A DNA stretch of 64,000 nt, taken from the NCBI GenBank assembly GCA_964428745.1, contig CAYRYZ010000001.1, positions 1 through 64,000 on the forward strand, read 5' to 3'. The position numbers and the translations under genes are program-made. The stretch comes from GCA-002713455 sp964428745. Its GTDB lineage: Bacteria > Fidelibacterota > Marinisomatia > Marinisomatales > TCS55. The stretch's first letter is position 1, and the number at the start of each line of letters is the position of its first letter. Below, one piece after another: positions 11,501 through 16,972 of the stretch. The notes beneath the pieces were generated by a model. It was not told the origin of the DNA. It did not search any database and saw nothing but the letters and a program-made list of their open reading frames with translations.

Positions 11501-12172
11501 GTATGCTGCTCCTCCCTGAGAAGAATAATTTTCAGCTGGTTCTAAATAATTACCATAAAATTTAGTTCGTTCTAATTTAGATTTCGTTGTGTCCGGTGTG
11601 CCATCAATATATAAAGCACCACCACGATACTTGGCATAATTATGATTAAAGGTCACGTCTCTTATAACTAGATTACCTTTTGAGTAAATTGCTCCTCCCT
11701 CTGAACTATTATTGATTGTTGCTTGATTTGAATCAAAAACACAACTTTCAATCACCGGCCCCCATGCAGTATTTGTCCCATAGGAATATATCGATCCACC
11801 TTGACTGCTCTTCCCATTTTTGAAGGTAAACCCAATAAGCTTAAAAGTTGTATCTGCATAGTATATTTGGAAATGCCGATTCTCACTTTCTGCATCTAAG
11901 ATGGTTTGAGCAGATCCACTTTCAGATTTAATATATAAATTTTTTCCTTGTGTATATAGGCCACGATTACTCGACCCTTTATACGTACCTGCCTTCACAA
12001 TAATGGAATCACCACTAACAGCAGAACCAATCGCTTTATTAAGAGTTTTGAAGGCTGCACTGGTGCCATTATTTGAATCTGACCCATTGGTGCCATCCAC
12101 ATAATAGGTTGTATTATCTGCGAGAACAAGACCACTAATAACAAATAGGCTAATTATAAATTTTTGTATCAT
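2501..12172 (-). CDS. Giant secreted parallel beta-helix protein with four repeated modules and a C-terminal sorting domain
   Basis: This 3223-residue exported protein has a signal peptide (first 18 residues). It is built from four long modules starting near residues 19, 627, 1244 and 1854. Each module opens with a W/Y-(H/Y)-V-A/D strand and a GSDSN-like turn. Each continues as a right-handed parallel beta-helix rich in NCTFxxN and GGA(I/V) turns, and closes with a PDIGAYEN-type segment. Fibronectin type III-like domains (about 520-615, 1144-1240, 1755-1854) link the first three modules to the next. After module four (ends near 2340) come Ig-like and other beta domains (about 2350-3120). The last 90 residues form an FlgD-like C-terminal sorting domain with LSQNYPNPFNP and STGVYFYHA. 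Such proteins act on the cell surface, as adhesins or polysaccharide-binding or -cleaving enzymes; no catalytic residues can be assigned. It starts two bases after a CsgG-like gene and is followed by another. Confidence 0.9.
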   Translation of the reverse strand: MIQKFIISLFVISGLVLADNTTYYVDGTNGSDSNNGTSAAFKTLNKAIGSAVSGDSIIVKAGTYKGSSNRGLYTQGKNLYIKSESGSAQTILDAESENRHFQIYYADTTFKLIGFTFKNGKSSQGGSIYSYGTNTAWGPVIESCVFDSNQATINNSSEGGAIYSKGNLVIRDVTFNHNYAKYRGGALYIDGTPDTTKSKLERTKFYGNYLEPAENYSSQGGAAYLGGNFDLVDCTFDSNLVKMNKSYHYGAAIYSYGQQQYSSYNDTIINIKNSVFKQNQLVKGVTGGWAYGGGIYITGYRKTIVENCLFDSNKSQGTSYADQYGNVNNTQGYGGAINIDIYDRYLSSSQKYETYNPVILINNTFVNNSATSSNNEYDAYGGGVYLGYREEATLFNNIFWGNTASKRSNNNDSNYNAYELNLSGENKISMANNSFQYYQKDKETSYNADISFTNNMLGVNPSFKSSGNYPFELNDNSVLIGAGVASYNNYSSPNKDIKNGTRPNPSGSNPDIGAYENSLGTSPYPKQVDSVTVAVTDQQATLTWKLNSASNMASYKVYKSLESGFSISADSLAATVSHPSSGTTASATITGLTNKTKYYFIVTGIDTDGLEGTASSEVSATPYYNGPTWHVATAGKGGSDSNSGSSSSPFLTLKVAIDSAKTGHTVSIGSGTHQYSSASQWNIQFNGSKSLIIKGQGPDSTILDAQSKERHLTFTMDNAAIDTSFKVMDLTLTNGKPSWYSGGGSVYIEDYWNGSTYSKSGPLFQNVNFEKNSAKTDTSNEWNKRHGGAVYTEPWSSAYFRNCTFKYNTVIGQGGAVFAEGNYSSRGHVSTYENCTFTGNIADGGNSSFEAAGGAVRLDGPAVFISCVFDSNQVISNPNSMSNGGAIDMWIGYGNTGKDRIDTQIENSTFTNNSIVSGSKGGSNAAGGAIRIGGEAQVIITNSLFVSNEVKAGTSVNEWGTNYGWAYGGAIHTNISRIWNNNSSTYTYSGKMVVINSTFTKNSALGAGAGIQNNGRGGALSIEYAQQAFLFNNIVWGNTANGEIEADSSVFAGNPYDSDFRASNNSVQFIDLNSYGDNNVITKPEFVGSGSTPYALLGRSGLLGAGVDSLYGYTAPIKDILGNARPNPSGSNPDLGAFENSLGSSPYPDQVTGLKAKGGDGSVTLTWTKNSESDVNKYYVYRHTQSFTPAAGYAIDTVTTTTHTSTGLNNSARYYFHVSAVNTSGYEGASATVDITPTFNGPVWHVAVVDSGGNDSNEGSEASPFNTFSHAVEHAANGDTIIFGDGTYSGKDNRDIELNGSKSLVIKSRNGASKTILDAGTYGRHINFKAWSDNDGQGTGTNYSNVDTNFQFIGLTFKNGINSEDKQGGSIRIEGTMYNHSGTTTEYKISPKFKDCVFKNNGGLVVEKGGAIAIYRGDPVFESCVFDTNLVFEKGGAVFVSEHSAPQFRNSTFTGNQASYTTVEYNNGQPIWRNIGGGAIYMHNAQGIKIVNCTFSYNKAQTATSNANGGAIEVSNNWFPSDDRQLIIDRSTFSYNSAASTNSSAFGGAISAGSPITIQNSLFYENIIHATYHSEGGAIHIGIQTRTNQQTSQEENGESFLINNTIVQNRVIAAANNEAGVPQGNPAGAAGGVGLSSGQNTFGTWFNNIFWANQAQGWQDIYWDSNFKLIFGNNVVEDIYGSQELTEAVTYSKYPNFTDTTKHLYSLSDASYLIGQGLSSFDGVPAPKYDINGLTRPNPAGSKPDVGAFENLLSTSPYPSQVTNLIGSGANKQAKLSWDSNPESDIVSYTVYMSDKKDFVPSSTDSIASVDTTYFITADTLTNKQEYFFAVVAVNQKGNKGDHSEVVGIVPYYRGPIWYVAVDGSNMGDGDILTPFADIQTAVDSSESGHTIILKAGTYQGEKNRNIQLTGQAGKTLRFQAEKNAGDVILDAQNSGYHFLIQGDYDSTLVFSNIKFIKGSGWYIDTGGGGGGGGNGVFGGSIAIMGYKYFDQDSQQDKSIYPTPKFISCHWEQNSAYGSSEQAGLGGAVFIQTASPSFHNCTFKKNTASTSAGAVYIGTENLSDNSANPTFYNCIFDANNVSKSSGGSISAGAVLISGGGKSIFYRSQFIDNYVSHSNDGAYGGAVNIQGNWDNSFENDIVFNQNLFRGNYAMAPNNNANGGAISAGAPFTLINSVLVENFAVSNNPSGGALSIDIFESNGTKGRSRLINNTIAFNELRNSGGTLMGDGGGISTFSDNQEGTWFNNIVYFNKSSYNQSISINNSNIGIVHNNVDDGNGKPWFGEENLSVDPKFKNPSGDDYRLRISSAMIDAGTEGDGENTAPNIDHRSYYRVGIPDIGAYEFGASKYILDMVDDISVLQRDTTYLARNQEFSVSMKTNDNEGNVVTASEPIQWFISPTDKHITIVSYDSVTTNGEAKVKVKATGITGFKFRVGAEIAEATRRTNVYIIEKLVTGAPKTITDITIDPSQWTNNNNFKISWTNPDTIGYGRDYLGALVQLGDEDPTSIVRHPDSGNFHVNSAQVIAPEMGEWTYKVWLFDELGNEDVKNADSVKAKFDEQPPDEFSIHYPSQHVWESDTPQFRWQASGDYPSGIESWAIFLNNNEYARFNDSEISYDSDYEEFYVDATASLADGYYTWFMEIRDMAGNVTNSRDTIDFGVDITPPTIKHDNPLEITNEGSTTPTIDVIVTDGASGVETAILHYRRAGTGSGFVSVDLLTGPVSIPAGDVKADGLEYYITAEDSVGNEGYWPAEGEIHSVRIRMESSLTTASRWSAGIPGGVDSTNYVFFSIPFDVGNAIGSITAIMGEPDEFAYRLYGYNNGWKEHTVETPLSVTIGNGYFFIFDPDKYSDTPNIAFDFGPGTSTPTDPPYEINISSGTWKFIGHPYNFNVSLNNVYTEDGTNINDAGSIYTWNNNWTGVSSLQPWQGYIYKSGGATKLIIDSRGDVFGKMAKTVVDVDNMPMDVDEWVVDIRATTGNMIDEMNAIGVRHIAKDGFDRLDEFEPPVVPGNLTLRVDNRDREKSPDIYAKDIRKPNKEGHFWDIQVIAPTNGERTYLTFDGLGYIPQEYDIFLINKTNKQAKNLEWESTYRFANTGSDSYLKQDLRLVIGTKKFVEENNAGVNLYPDAFTLSQNYPNPFNPQTSIMISLEEDAQVDLIIYNLLGEEITRLAASEYRPAGYYNFIWNGRNAMGTKVSTGVYFYHAMVRNAQGKTVLNKTKKMIFLK

Positions 12173-12174
12173 GG

Positions 12175-12864
12175 TTAATTTGGTAAGGTTGGCGCCTCTG
12201 GTAACGGAACTGGTGCTGGATCAAAAAGACCAGCTGCATAAGCTCCTCCACCTAATCCAATTAACAGTAAAGTAATTTTTGTCATCCTGCCCATTGGTTT
12301 ACGTTCTTTTTTGGGCGCTTGGGATGTATCTGCTCCCGCAACTTTGGCCAACTTATCTGCAGGGGCTGTTAGACCAACTAGTTCCCAAGCCACAATTTCA
12401 ATAATGGTTAAAAGTCCATCTACTTCACCCTTATATGTCTTACTGACCGATCTAATCGTTCCTCCAGTTGAAACTGAAAACAATTTCGCATCAATTGTAT
12501 ATGAATTCCCCAATTTTCCGAATGAACCGGATACCATATTCTGCACACCTAATAATGCACCAACTTCTGCTGCACATTCAGATGTGGTACAACCCGATTG
12601 TTGAAACCCCTGTTCTTGCATGATCTCTTCCATCTGATTACGCTCTACCATAATCACAGCATTTGTATTAACCATCTCGCTCATTAGACGATCTGTTAAG
12701 GTCTGTGCCTCCATTTGGCTAATACCTCGTCCTTCAAAATCAAGAATAGCTACCGTTTCCTTCCCTGCTGCTAGTTGAGCTGCAGTTTCAGGAGTTAACT
12801 GATTAGTCTGCGCCCAAATAAGGGATGATAACACAAGAAATATTAGTTTCACAGATTTATTCAT
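12175..12864 (-). CDS. CsgG/LpoB-like lipoprotein-type protein with C-terminal membrane helix
   Basis: The protein has 229 residues and a signal peptide (first 19 residues, ending LIWAQ). The CsgG/LpoB-like domain at about 35-170 contains ETVAILDFEGRG, NAVIMVERNQM, cysteines 92 and 97, VGALLGVQ and a GSFGKLG turn. A basic linker (KKERKPMGRM) leads to a hydrophobic helix at about 195-213 and a short proline-rich tail. It has no lipobox cysteine, so it is not an obvious lipoprotein even though the family often is. It is paralogous to the gene at 1841-2461, and the two flank the giant beta-helix gene. It lies two bases upstream of the giant gene, so the pair is one transcription unit. A role in export, anchoring or envelope assembly of the giant protein is plausible but inferred. 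Confidence 0.8.
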   Translation of the reverse strand: MNKSVKLIFLVLSSLIWAQTNQLTPETAAQLAAGKETVAILDFEGRGISQMEAQTLTDRLMSEMVNTNAVIMVERNQMEEIMQEQGFQQSGCTTSECAAEVGALLGVQNMVSGSFGKLGNSYTIDAKLFSVSTGGTIRSVSKTYKGEVDGLLTIIEIVAWELVGLTAPADKLAKVAGADTSQAPKKERKPMGRMTKITLLLIGLGGGAYAAGLFDPAPVPLPEAPTLPN

Positions 12865-12930
12865 TATACTAATGATAATATTAAACTTTCAATTTTCATA
12901 AAACTATGTTTTGTGTCACATTTCGTGAAT

Positions 12931-13581
12931 TTATTTTTTGGATGGAGGAAGTTCACTCAGTAACCTTTCGATTTCTACCGATAAGTCTTTTGTAAATTTC
13001 ACATCTGCACCTTCGCCATCAGGGAACCCTCGCTTTTTAAATGTAACCGTACGATATCCATCTACCATAAATAATCTGGGGAGCGTTTGTGCATTATAAC
13101 GCTTCATAGCTGTCCCTCTATTATCGAATAAAATCTGCATCGTTACACCTTTTTTCTTTAAAAATGGTCCCGCCACTGGAACATCCTTATAGCTCATACC
13201 ATATACAGTACCCGGATTACTTCTGGTTGCCTCAGTAATATCTATAAGAAAAAACTTGACGCGTTCATCTTTATATTTTTGATACACTTCCTCTAAAATT
13301 GGTAATTCTTTCATACAAGGTTTACACCAGGTGGCAAAAAAACTCATAACAACAGCATGACGATCAGGTTGGGAAACATTTAACCTTAATTTTTTTTCTT
13401 TGCCTGTTTTTGGGTCAATTTTAACCTCTGACCAATTTCTTAAAAACTCAAATTTCCCGGGGGCATACATTAGTGCCCAAGTAGGAGCTTCGTCTCCTAC
13501 CTCCAAATCTTTTTTATCAGCATCTTGAGCAAGAATTAAACCACTTAATAATATTATTAATAGCTTTGAAATCATTTTCAT
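12931..13581 (-). CDS. TlpA/ResA-like thioredoxin-fold protein
   Basis: This is an exported thioredoxin-fold protein with a signal peptide (MISKLLIILLSGLILAQ). The redox motif WCKPC follows the strand AVVMSFFAT (cysteines 90 and 93 counted from the upstream ATG at 13593). Further on it has the cis-proline context TLPRLFMVDG. This matches the TlpA/ResA family, which reduces or carries disulfides in the periplasm, for instance for cytochrome c maturation. A multihaem cytochrome is encoded elsewhere in the window (55775-57643), though any link is inference. The start at 13581 is preferred because the ATG at 13593 directly abuts AAGG with no spacing, whereas GGA lies five bases before 13581. It belongs to the minus-strand envelope block. 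Confidence 0.85.
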   Translation of the reverse strand: MKMISKLLIILLSGLILAQDADKKDLEVGDEAPTWALMYAPGKFEFLRNWSEVKIDPKTGKEKKLRLNVSQPDRHAVVMSFFATWCKPCMKELPILEEVYQKYKDERVKFFLIDITEATRSNPGTVYGMSYKDVPVAGPFLKKKGVTMQILFDNRGTAMKRYNAQTLPRLFMVDGYRTVTFKKRGFPDGEGADVKFTKDLSVEIERLLSELPPSKK

Positions 13582-13615
13582 TTTTATCCGCATCCTTATT
13601 GTAATTTTATTATAA

Positions 13616-14440
13616 TTAATCTAAAAGAATTAATACTCTGCAATCATTTAAGATATTGCTATTCCGATTTGCTACATCTATACGTGATACATCCGCATTA
13701 CTTATGGTTATATCTGTTCGATTTGTTCCTGATGTGGCAACACCTTTTACAACAAGAGGATTGCCTGTAACTCTTGGATCTTTTTGAGCAGTTTCTAATG
13801 TTTTGGAATACCCAGCTACCCCATTGTTTACGGCATATTTACGATCGTACTTACCTGGGCCATAAACAGCATTACCATTTTGATCTAGAATCCTAGGGGC
13901 CATAGCTGGACGCGCCTTTAGTCCTCGAGCATCAATGATTAATCCAGTAACGCCACCGGTTGTCGTGTTCAGTGCTGTAGCTGCCCCAGGTCCGCCTGCA
14001 TTATTGGCAGGTGCCACTGCTACAGTGAGTGGTGGTAACATTATATCTGAAATCCCACTCATGGGAACCGTAAACTCAACTTCAACTGACGTATCACTTA
14101 AATATTTGGGTTGGCCTACCTGACGAGCACCTCTAATAAACCCTCTAACCTTTGTATTAATAACATCATCAACCATAGCACCGCTCATCGTGGTTTCGCT
14201 AGTAAGAGTTACACCGTTCACAATCTCAATCAACTGCCTTAAAGCATCTTGTTTAGCGATCCGAAGTGCCATTCTTCGCGCTTGCCCAGCATTAACAGCA
14301 TTAGTTGGGACAAAACCAATTCCAACAGCATTAATGGCTTGTGCAGAATAATCAACGCTTCCATTATCCATTTGAGTAACAACACCTTGAGAAAGTGCAA
14401 GGCTAAATATAAAAATTGAAACCCCAATTATTTTTTTCAT
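13616..14440 (-). CDS. LPP20-family-like periplasmic protein
   Basis: The protein has 274 residues with a signal peptide ending at ALSQG. A central domain resembles the LPP20 family: a helix QARRMALRIAKQDALRQL followed by IEIVNGVTL, then RGFIRGARQVG and VEVEFTVPMSG. The function of this family is not well defined; members are envelope lipoproteins or periplasmic proteins. There is no lipobox cysteine here. The middle (about 145-165) is Ala/Gly/Asn/Pro rich and probably unstructured, and the end is a beta-rich region seen without clear homology. An upstream ATG (14455) overlaps the stop of the preceding gene as ATGA. The ATG at 14440 has GAGG six bases before it and gives a clean signal peptide, so I chose it. 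It is coupled to the FlgT-like gene upstream. Confidence 0.7.
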   Translation of the reverse strand: MKKIIGVSIFIFSLALSQGVVTQMDNGSVDYSAQAINAVGIGFVPTNAVNAGQARRMALRIAKQDALRQLIEIVNGVTLTSETTMSGAMVDDVINTKVRGFIRGARQVGQPKYLSDTSVEVEFTVPMSGISDIMLPPLTVAVAPANNAGGPGAATALNTTTGGVTGLIIDARGLKARPAMAPRILDQNGNAVYGPGKYDRKYAVNNGVAGYSKTLETAQKDPRVTGNPLVVKGVATSGTNRTDITISNADVSRIDVANRNSNILNDCRVLILLD

Positions 14441-14451
14441 ATAATTCCTCA

Positions 14452-15567
14452 TCATTGTACAACTTCCGCAGTTATACGGTTACCTGTTAACCCTGTAACT
14501 TTGAAATTCAAACCATCTGGGCTTGTTTGTGCTAAACCCATAGCCAAGGCCTGCGACTTTCCCTCAAATTCAACTTCGTATTCAGCTACACCTTCATTTA
14601 AACTTTTAGCGTACGCATTTCTGATACCAGAAACAGTCTGTGCCTTTAAAAAAGATTCAAATGTCATATAAGACATAAAATCGGCACCTTTTAAAACAAT
14701 ATAGACTTTAATAAAATTAGACTGCTGAGTACTCCATTTAGTAATCAACTGTGAAATAATATTATTACCTAATTTTTCTGCACCATCATTAGCAGCATTT
14801 ACACCTGAAGTGGTCGGAGAAATGTGAACTTTTTTCCCACGCGCCTGTGGGACCACAGCAAGAATCTCTCCTGTATCAGCCCTAACAATCTTCCCATTAA
14901 TATCAGCTTGACCTGAATGCATATTATATACCATCCCGCCAGATGAAATTTTTGCAGTTCCAATTACAATTACTTCTGCACCTAATTGTGCTGCAATTTT
15001 TGCAGCCGCAGCTACATTACCTTCTAAAGCCTGACCATAATCTTTATCTCCTTTTAAGGCTTGAACAAGTTCACGGTCAACAACATCAAAGCCCTTTTCA
15101 TAAAACATTGATAGCAATTTAGTCTCTGCAAAATTAGTAGGTGTATTATCAATCAAATTTACTTCTTTAACCAAAAAGATAATTCTCGGTCTATTCATAC
15201 CATTGAGTAGGGTTTGAAGCGCAGCTTCATCCGCCATAACCTGATCTATCATATCAGTAACTTTTGCCTCGATCGTAATTTCAAAGTTACCATCTGGACC
15301 TTTACTTTCTTTGATTACCTTAAAGGATTTCACAAACCCTTGAGCTTTTGAATAGATATTGTCCTCAATAGAAGTTGCAGTTACTGTCGTGGTAGACGTC
15401 ATATACGCACCTAGGCCTTGTTCTACAGCATCTCGTTTTGCCTGCTCAATTGCTGCATCTTTGGTCAAGCCATATCCGACCCCTGTTGCCGTCTGGGCTT
15501 GTGCAAAAATACAAGATAATAGAGATAATGATAAAACCAATATCCCTTTAATCATTGTTTTAACCAT
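14452..15567 (-). CDS. FlgT/CsgG-like periplasmic protein
   Basis: The protein has 371 residues from the ATG at 15567, which has CGGAT five bases upstream and gives a normal signal peptide (ILVLSLSLLSCIFAQA). A more upstream start would leave an unusual 16-residue leader. An N-terminal domain (about 25-110) carries TATGVGYGLTKDAAIEQAKRDAV-type sequence like the FlgT/LPP20 helix. A middle domain (about 120-290) resembles CsgG-type nucleotide-binding-like folds, with RIIFLVKE, FDVVDRELV and AEVIVIGTAKI. It ends in a short alpha/beta domain. FlgT-like proteins stabilise outer-membrane rings, but no flagellar gene is in the window. A general outer-membrane assembly role is more cautious. The end overlaps the next gene's alternative start by four bases. 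Confidence 0.7.
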   Translation of the reverse strand: MVKTMIKGILVLSLSLLSCIFAQAQTATGVGYGLTKDAAIEQAKRDAVEQGLGAYMTSTTTVTATSIEDNIYSKAQGFVKSFKVIKESKGPDGNFEITIEAKVTDMIDQVMADEAALQTLLNGMNRPRIIFLVKEVNLIDNTPTNFAETKLLSMFYEKGFDVVDRELVQALKGDKDYGQALEGNVAAAAKIAAQLGAEVIVIGTAKISSGGMVYNMHSGQADINGKIVRADTGEILAVVPQARGKKVHISPTTSGVNAANDGAEKLGNNIISQLITKWSTQQSNFIKVYIVLKGADFMSYMTFESFLKAQTVSGIRNAYAKSLNEGVAEYEVEFEGKSQALAMGLAQTSPDGLNFKVTGLTGNRITAEVVQ

Positions 15568-15613
15568 ATTTATCCGTTTTATTCTTAGTGAAGGGTTACA
15601 TTGTAAATTATTC

Positions 15614-15676
15614 AATTAAGCAAAGTTAAGCAATATATATCCTCGACTGGTGTGATTCAGATCAATTTGCTTAATT
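15614..15676. promoter_or_regulatory. Cluster of TTAAGCAA elements in a divergent promoter region
   Basis: The 186-base region between the divergent genes starting at 15567 (minus) and 15754 (plus) contains the octamer TTAAGCAA at 15616-15623 and again at 15626-15633, ten bases apart. Its inverted form TTGCTTAA lies at 15667-15674. The first and third are the core of a perfect 11-base inverted repeat (15614-15624 and 15666-15676). Spacing near one helical turn and location between divergent starts fit a transcription-factor operator. No regulator gene is adjacent, so the binding protein is unknown. Confidence 0.4.
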
Positions 15677-15753
15677 CAAGTAATTCCCCTTGTTTTCATG
15701 TATAGTTGTTTCAAGTTATATTCAAGCTACATAAACTTTTTAAGGAATTGGTA

Positions 15754-16878
15754 ATGCTGAAAAAATATGGTTCGTTAATCTCAATTATTTTGCTAATTTT
15801 TCTTAGCTCTTGTTCTACAAAGCCAGAAAGTGACGTAGATACACCTGAATATCATTTTAAAGCTGGTATGCGCGCAGTTGACAATGGTGACTATCAACAA
15901 GCTATAAAATCTTTTCAAAGATCAGTTGATCTAGATAAAAAATTTGCTCTAGGCTATGGTGGTCTTGGTCTTGCTCATGCAAATTTAGGTAATAATAAAG
16001 ATGCTAAAGATTTTGCATCAAAGTGTGCGAGTCGTGGAAGCAAGGATCCAGAAGCTTTATCTCTAAGTGGCCAAGTTTGGATCACAATGCGATCTTCGGA
16101 GAAAAGATGGTTTAAACGTGCTGAGGATTATCTTGAAAAAGCATTAAAACGTGATAAAGAGCATGAAGGTTCTCAATACTGGTTTGGTGTAGCTCATTTA
16201 TACAATTATCAATTTAGTGAAGCAGAAAATTATTTCCGCTCTGTCGTTGAAAAAAGAGGAGATTTTTCAGGAAAAGCAGATGCCAAATGGAAATTATCCC
16301 AAAAAATTGTTCGAGCGATGCCAGGAACCCCTGGTGGGAGAAAAGTTGCTTTAAAAGAACGTATAAACAGAGCAGATTTAGCTGTACTGTTCGCAGAAGA
16401 ATTGAAGATCGGTGTATTGTTTGATAGAATGCCTGTACAAAATAGTGGGTTCCAAACACCTTCTCAAGCAAACCAAACCGCAACTGTTACTGTGCCGAAT
16501 GATTCAAGAGATCACTGGGCAGAAACATGGATTAAGGATATGATCCGCTATGGAATCATGAATGTAGAGCCTGATGGAAATTTTTACCCAGATGATGATA
16601 TTAATCGTGCAAATTATGCTTTAGCTGTTCAAAGATTATTGGTAGTAGCAACTAGGGATGAAAGTTTAGAAACCAAATACTTTGGAGAAGCCCAGAGTCG
16701 TTTTACTGATGTACCTGCAAGTCATTTCGCATATAATGCAATGGCAATATGTACTGAAAGAGGTATTATGGAAATTGATATGATGACAAATCGATTTAAT
16801 CCAACTGGCGATGTAACGGGTGCTGATGCATTATTAATCATCCGAAAAGTACAATCATCACTCAGAATGACATTTTAA
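15754..16878 (+). CDS. Lipoprotein with TPR repeats and S-layer-homology domains
   Basis: This 374-residue lipoprotein starts at the ATG at 15754, preceded by AAGGAATTGGTA. The lipobox LSSC gives acylated Cys20. Tetratricopeptide repeats occupy about 30-175, with YHFKAGMRAVDNGDYQQAI, FALGYGGLGLAHANLG and HEGSQYWFGVAHLYNY. The C-terminal half has two recognisable S-layer-homology motifs: HWAETWIKDMIRYGIM...FYPDDDINRANYAL, and FTDVPASHFAYNAMAICTERGIM...FNPTGDVTGADAL. SLH domains usually bind cell-wall polymers. In a Gram-negative lipoprotein they may bind peptidoglycan-linked glycans or other SLH partners. An intrinsic terminator follows directly, so this gene ends its transcript. Confidence 0.85.
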   Translation: MLKKYGSLISIILLIFLSSCSTKPESDVDTPEYHFKAGMRAVDNGDYQQAIKSFQRSVDLDKKFALGYGGLGLAHANLGNNKDAKDFASKCASRGSKDPEALSLSGQVWITMRSSEKRWFKRAEDYLEKALKRDKEHEGSQYWFGVAHLYNYQFSEAENYFRSVVEKRGDFSGKADAKWKLSQKIVRAMPGTPGGRKVALKERINRADLAVLFAEELKIGVLFDRMPVQNSGFQTPSQANQTATVTVPNDSRDHWAETWIKDMIRYGIMNVEPDGNFYPDDDINRANYALAVQRLLVVATRDESLETKYFGEAQSRFTDVPASHFAYNAMAICTERGIMEIDMMTNRFNPTGDVTGADALLIIRKVQSSLRMTF

Positions 16879-16907
16879 TTCACTACTGTCATAAATAATT
16901 GGTATAT

Positions 16908-16942
16908 AAAAAAGGGCTGCTTGAACAGCCCTTTTTGTTTTT
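16908..16942 (+). terminator. Intrinsic terminator after the TPR-SLH gene
   Basis: An AAAGGGCTG stem, a CTTGAA-type loop and CAGCCCTTT are followed by a T-rich run. The hairpin lies about 30 bases after the stop codon at 16878. Confidence 0.9.
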
Positions 16943-16972
16943 GCACCATTCTCTAATAACTTAAATTCTCCT

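Noticed and set aside
3781..11565. Open plus-strand frames of 60-107 codons inside the giant gene.
   Set aside because: They lie opposite a continuous 3223-residue coding frame, lack ribosome-binding sites and have low-complexity translations, so they are shadows.
2501..12172. Possible assembly error or recent tandem duplication in the giant gene.
   Set aside because: The four modules differ clearly in sequence and each keeps an open frame, so they are diverged repeats rather than a collapsed or duplicated assembly.
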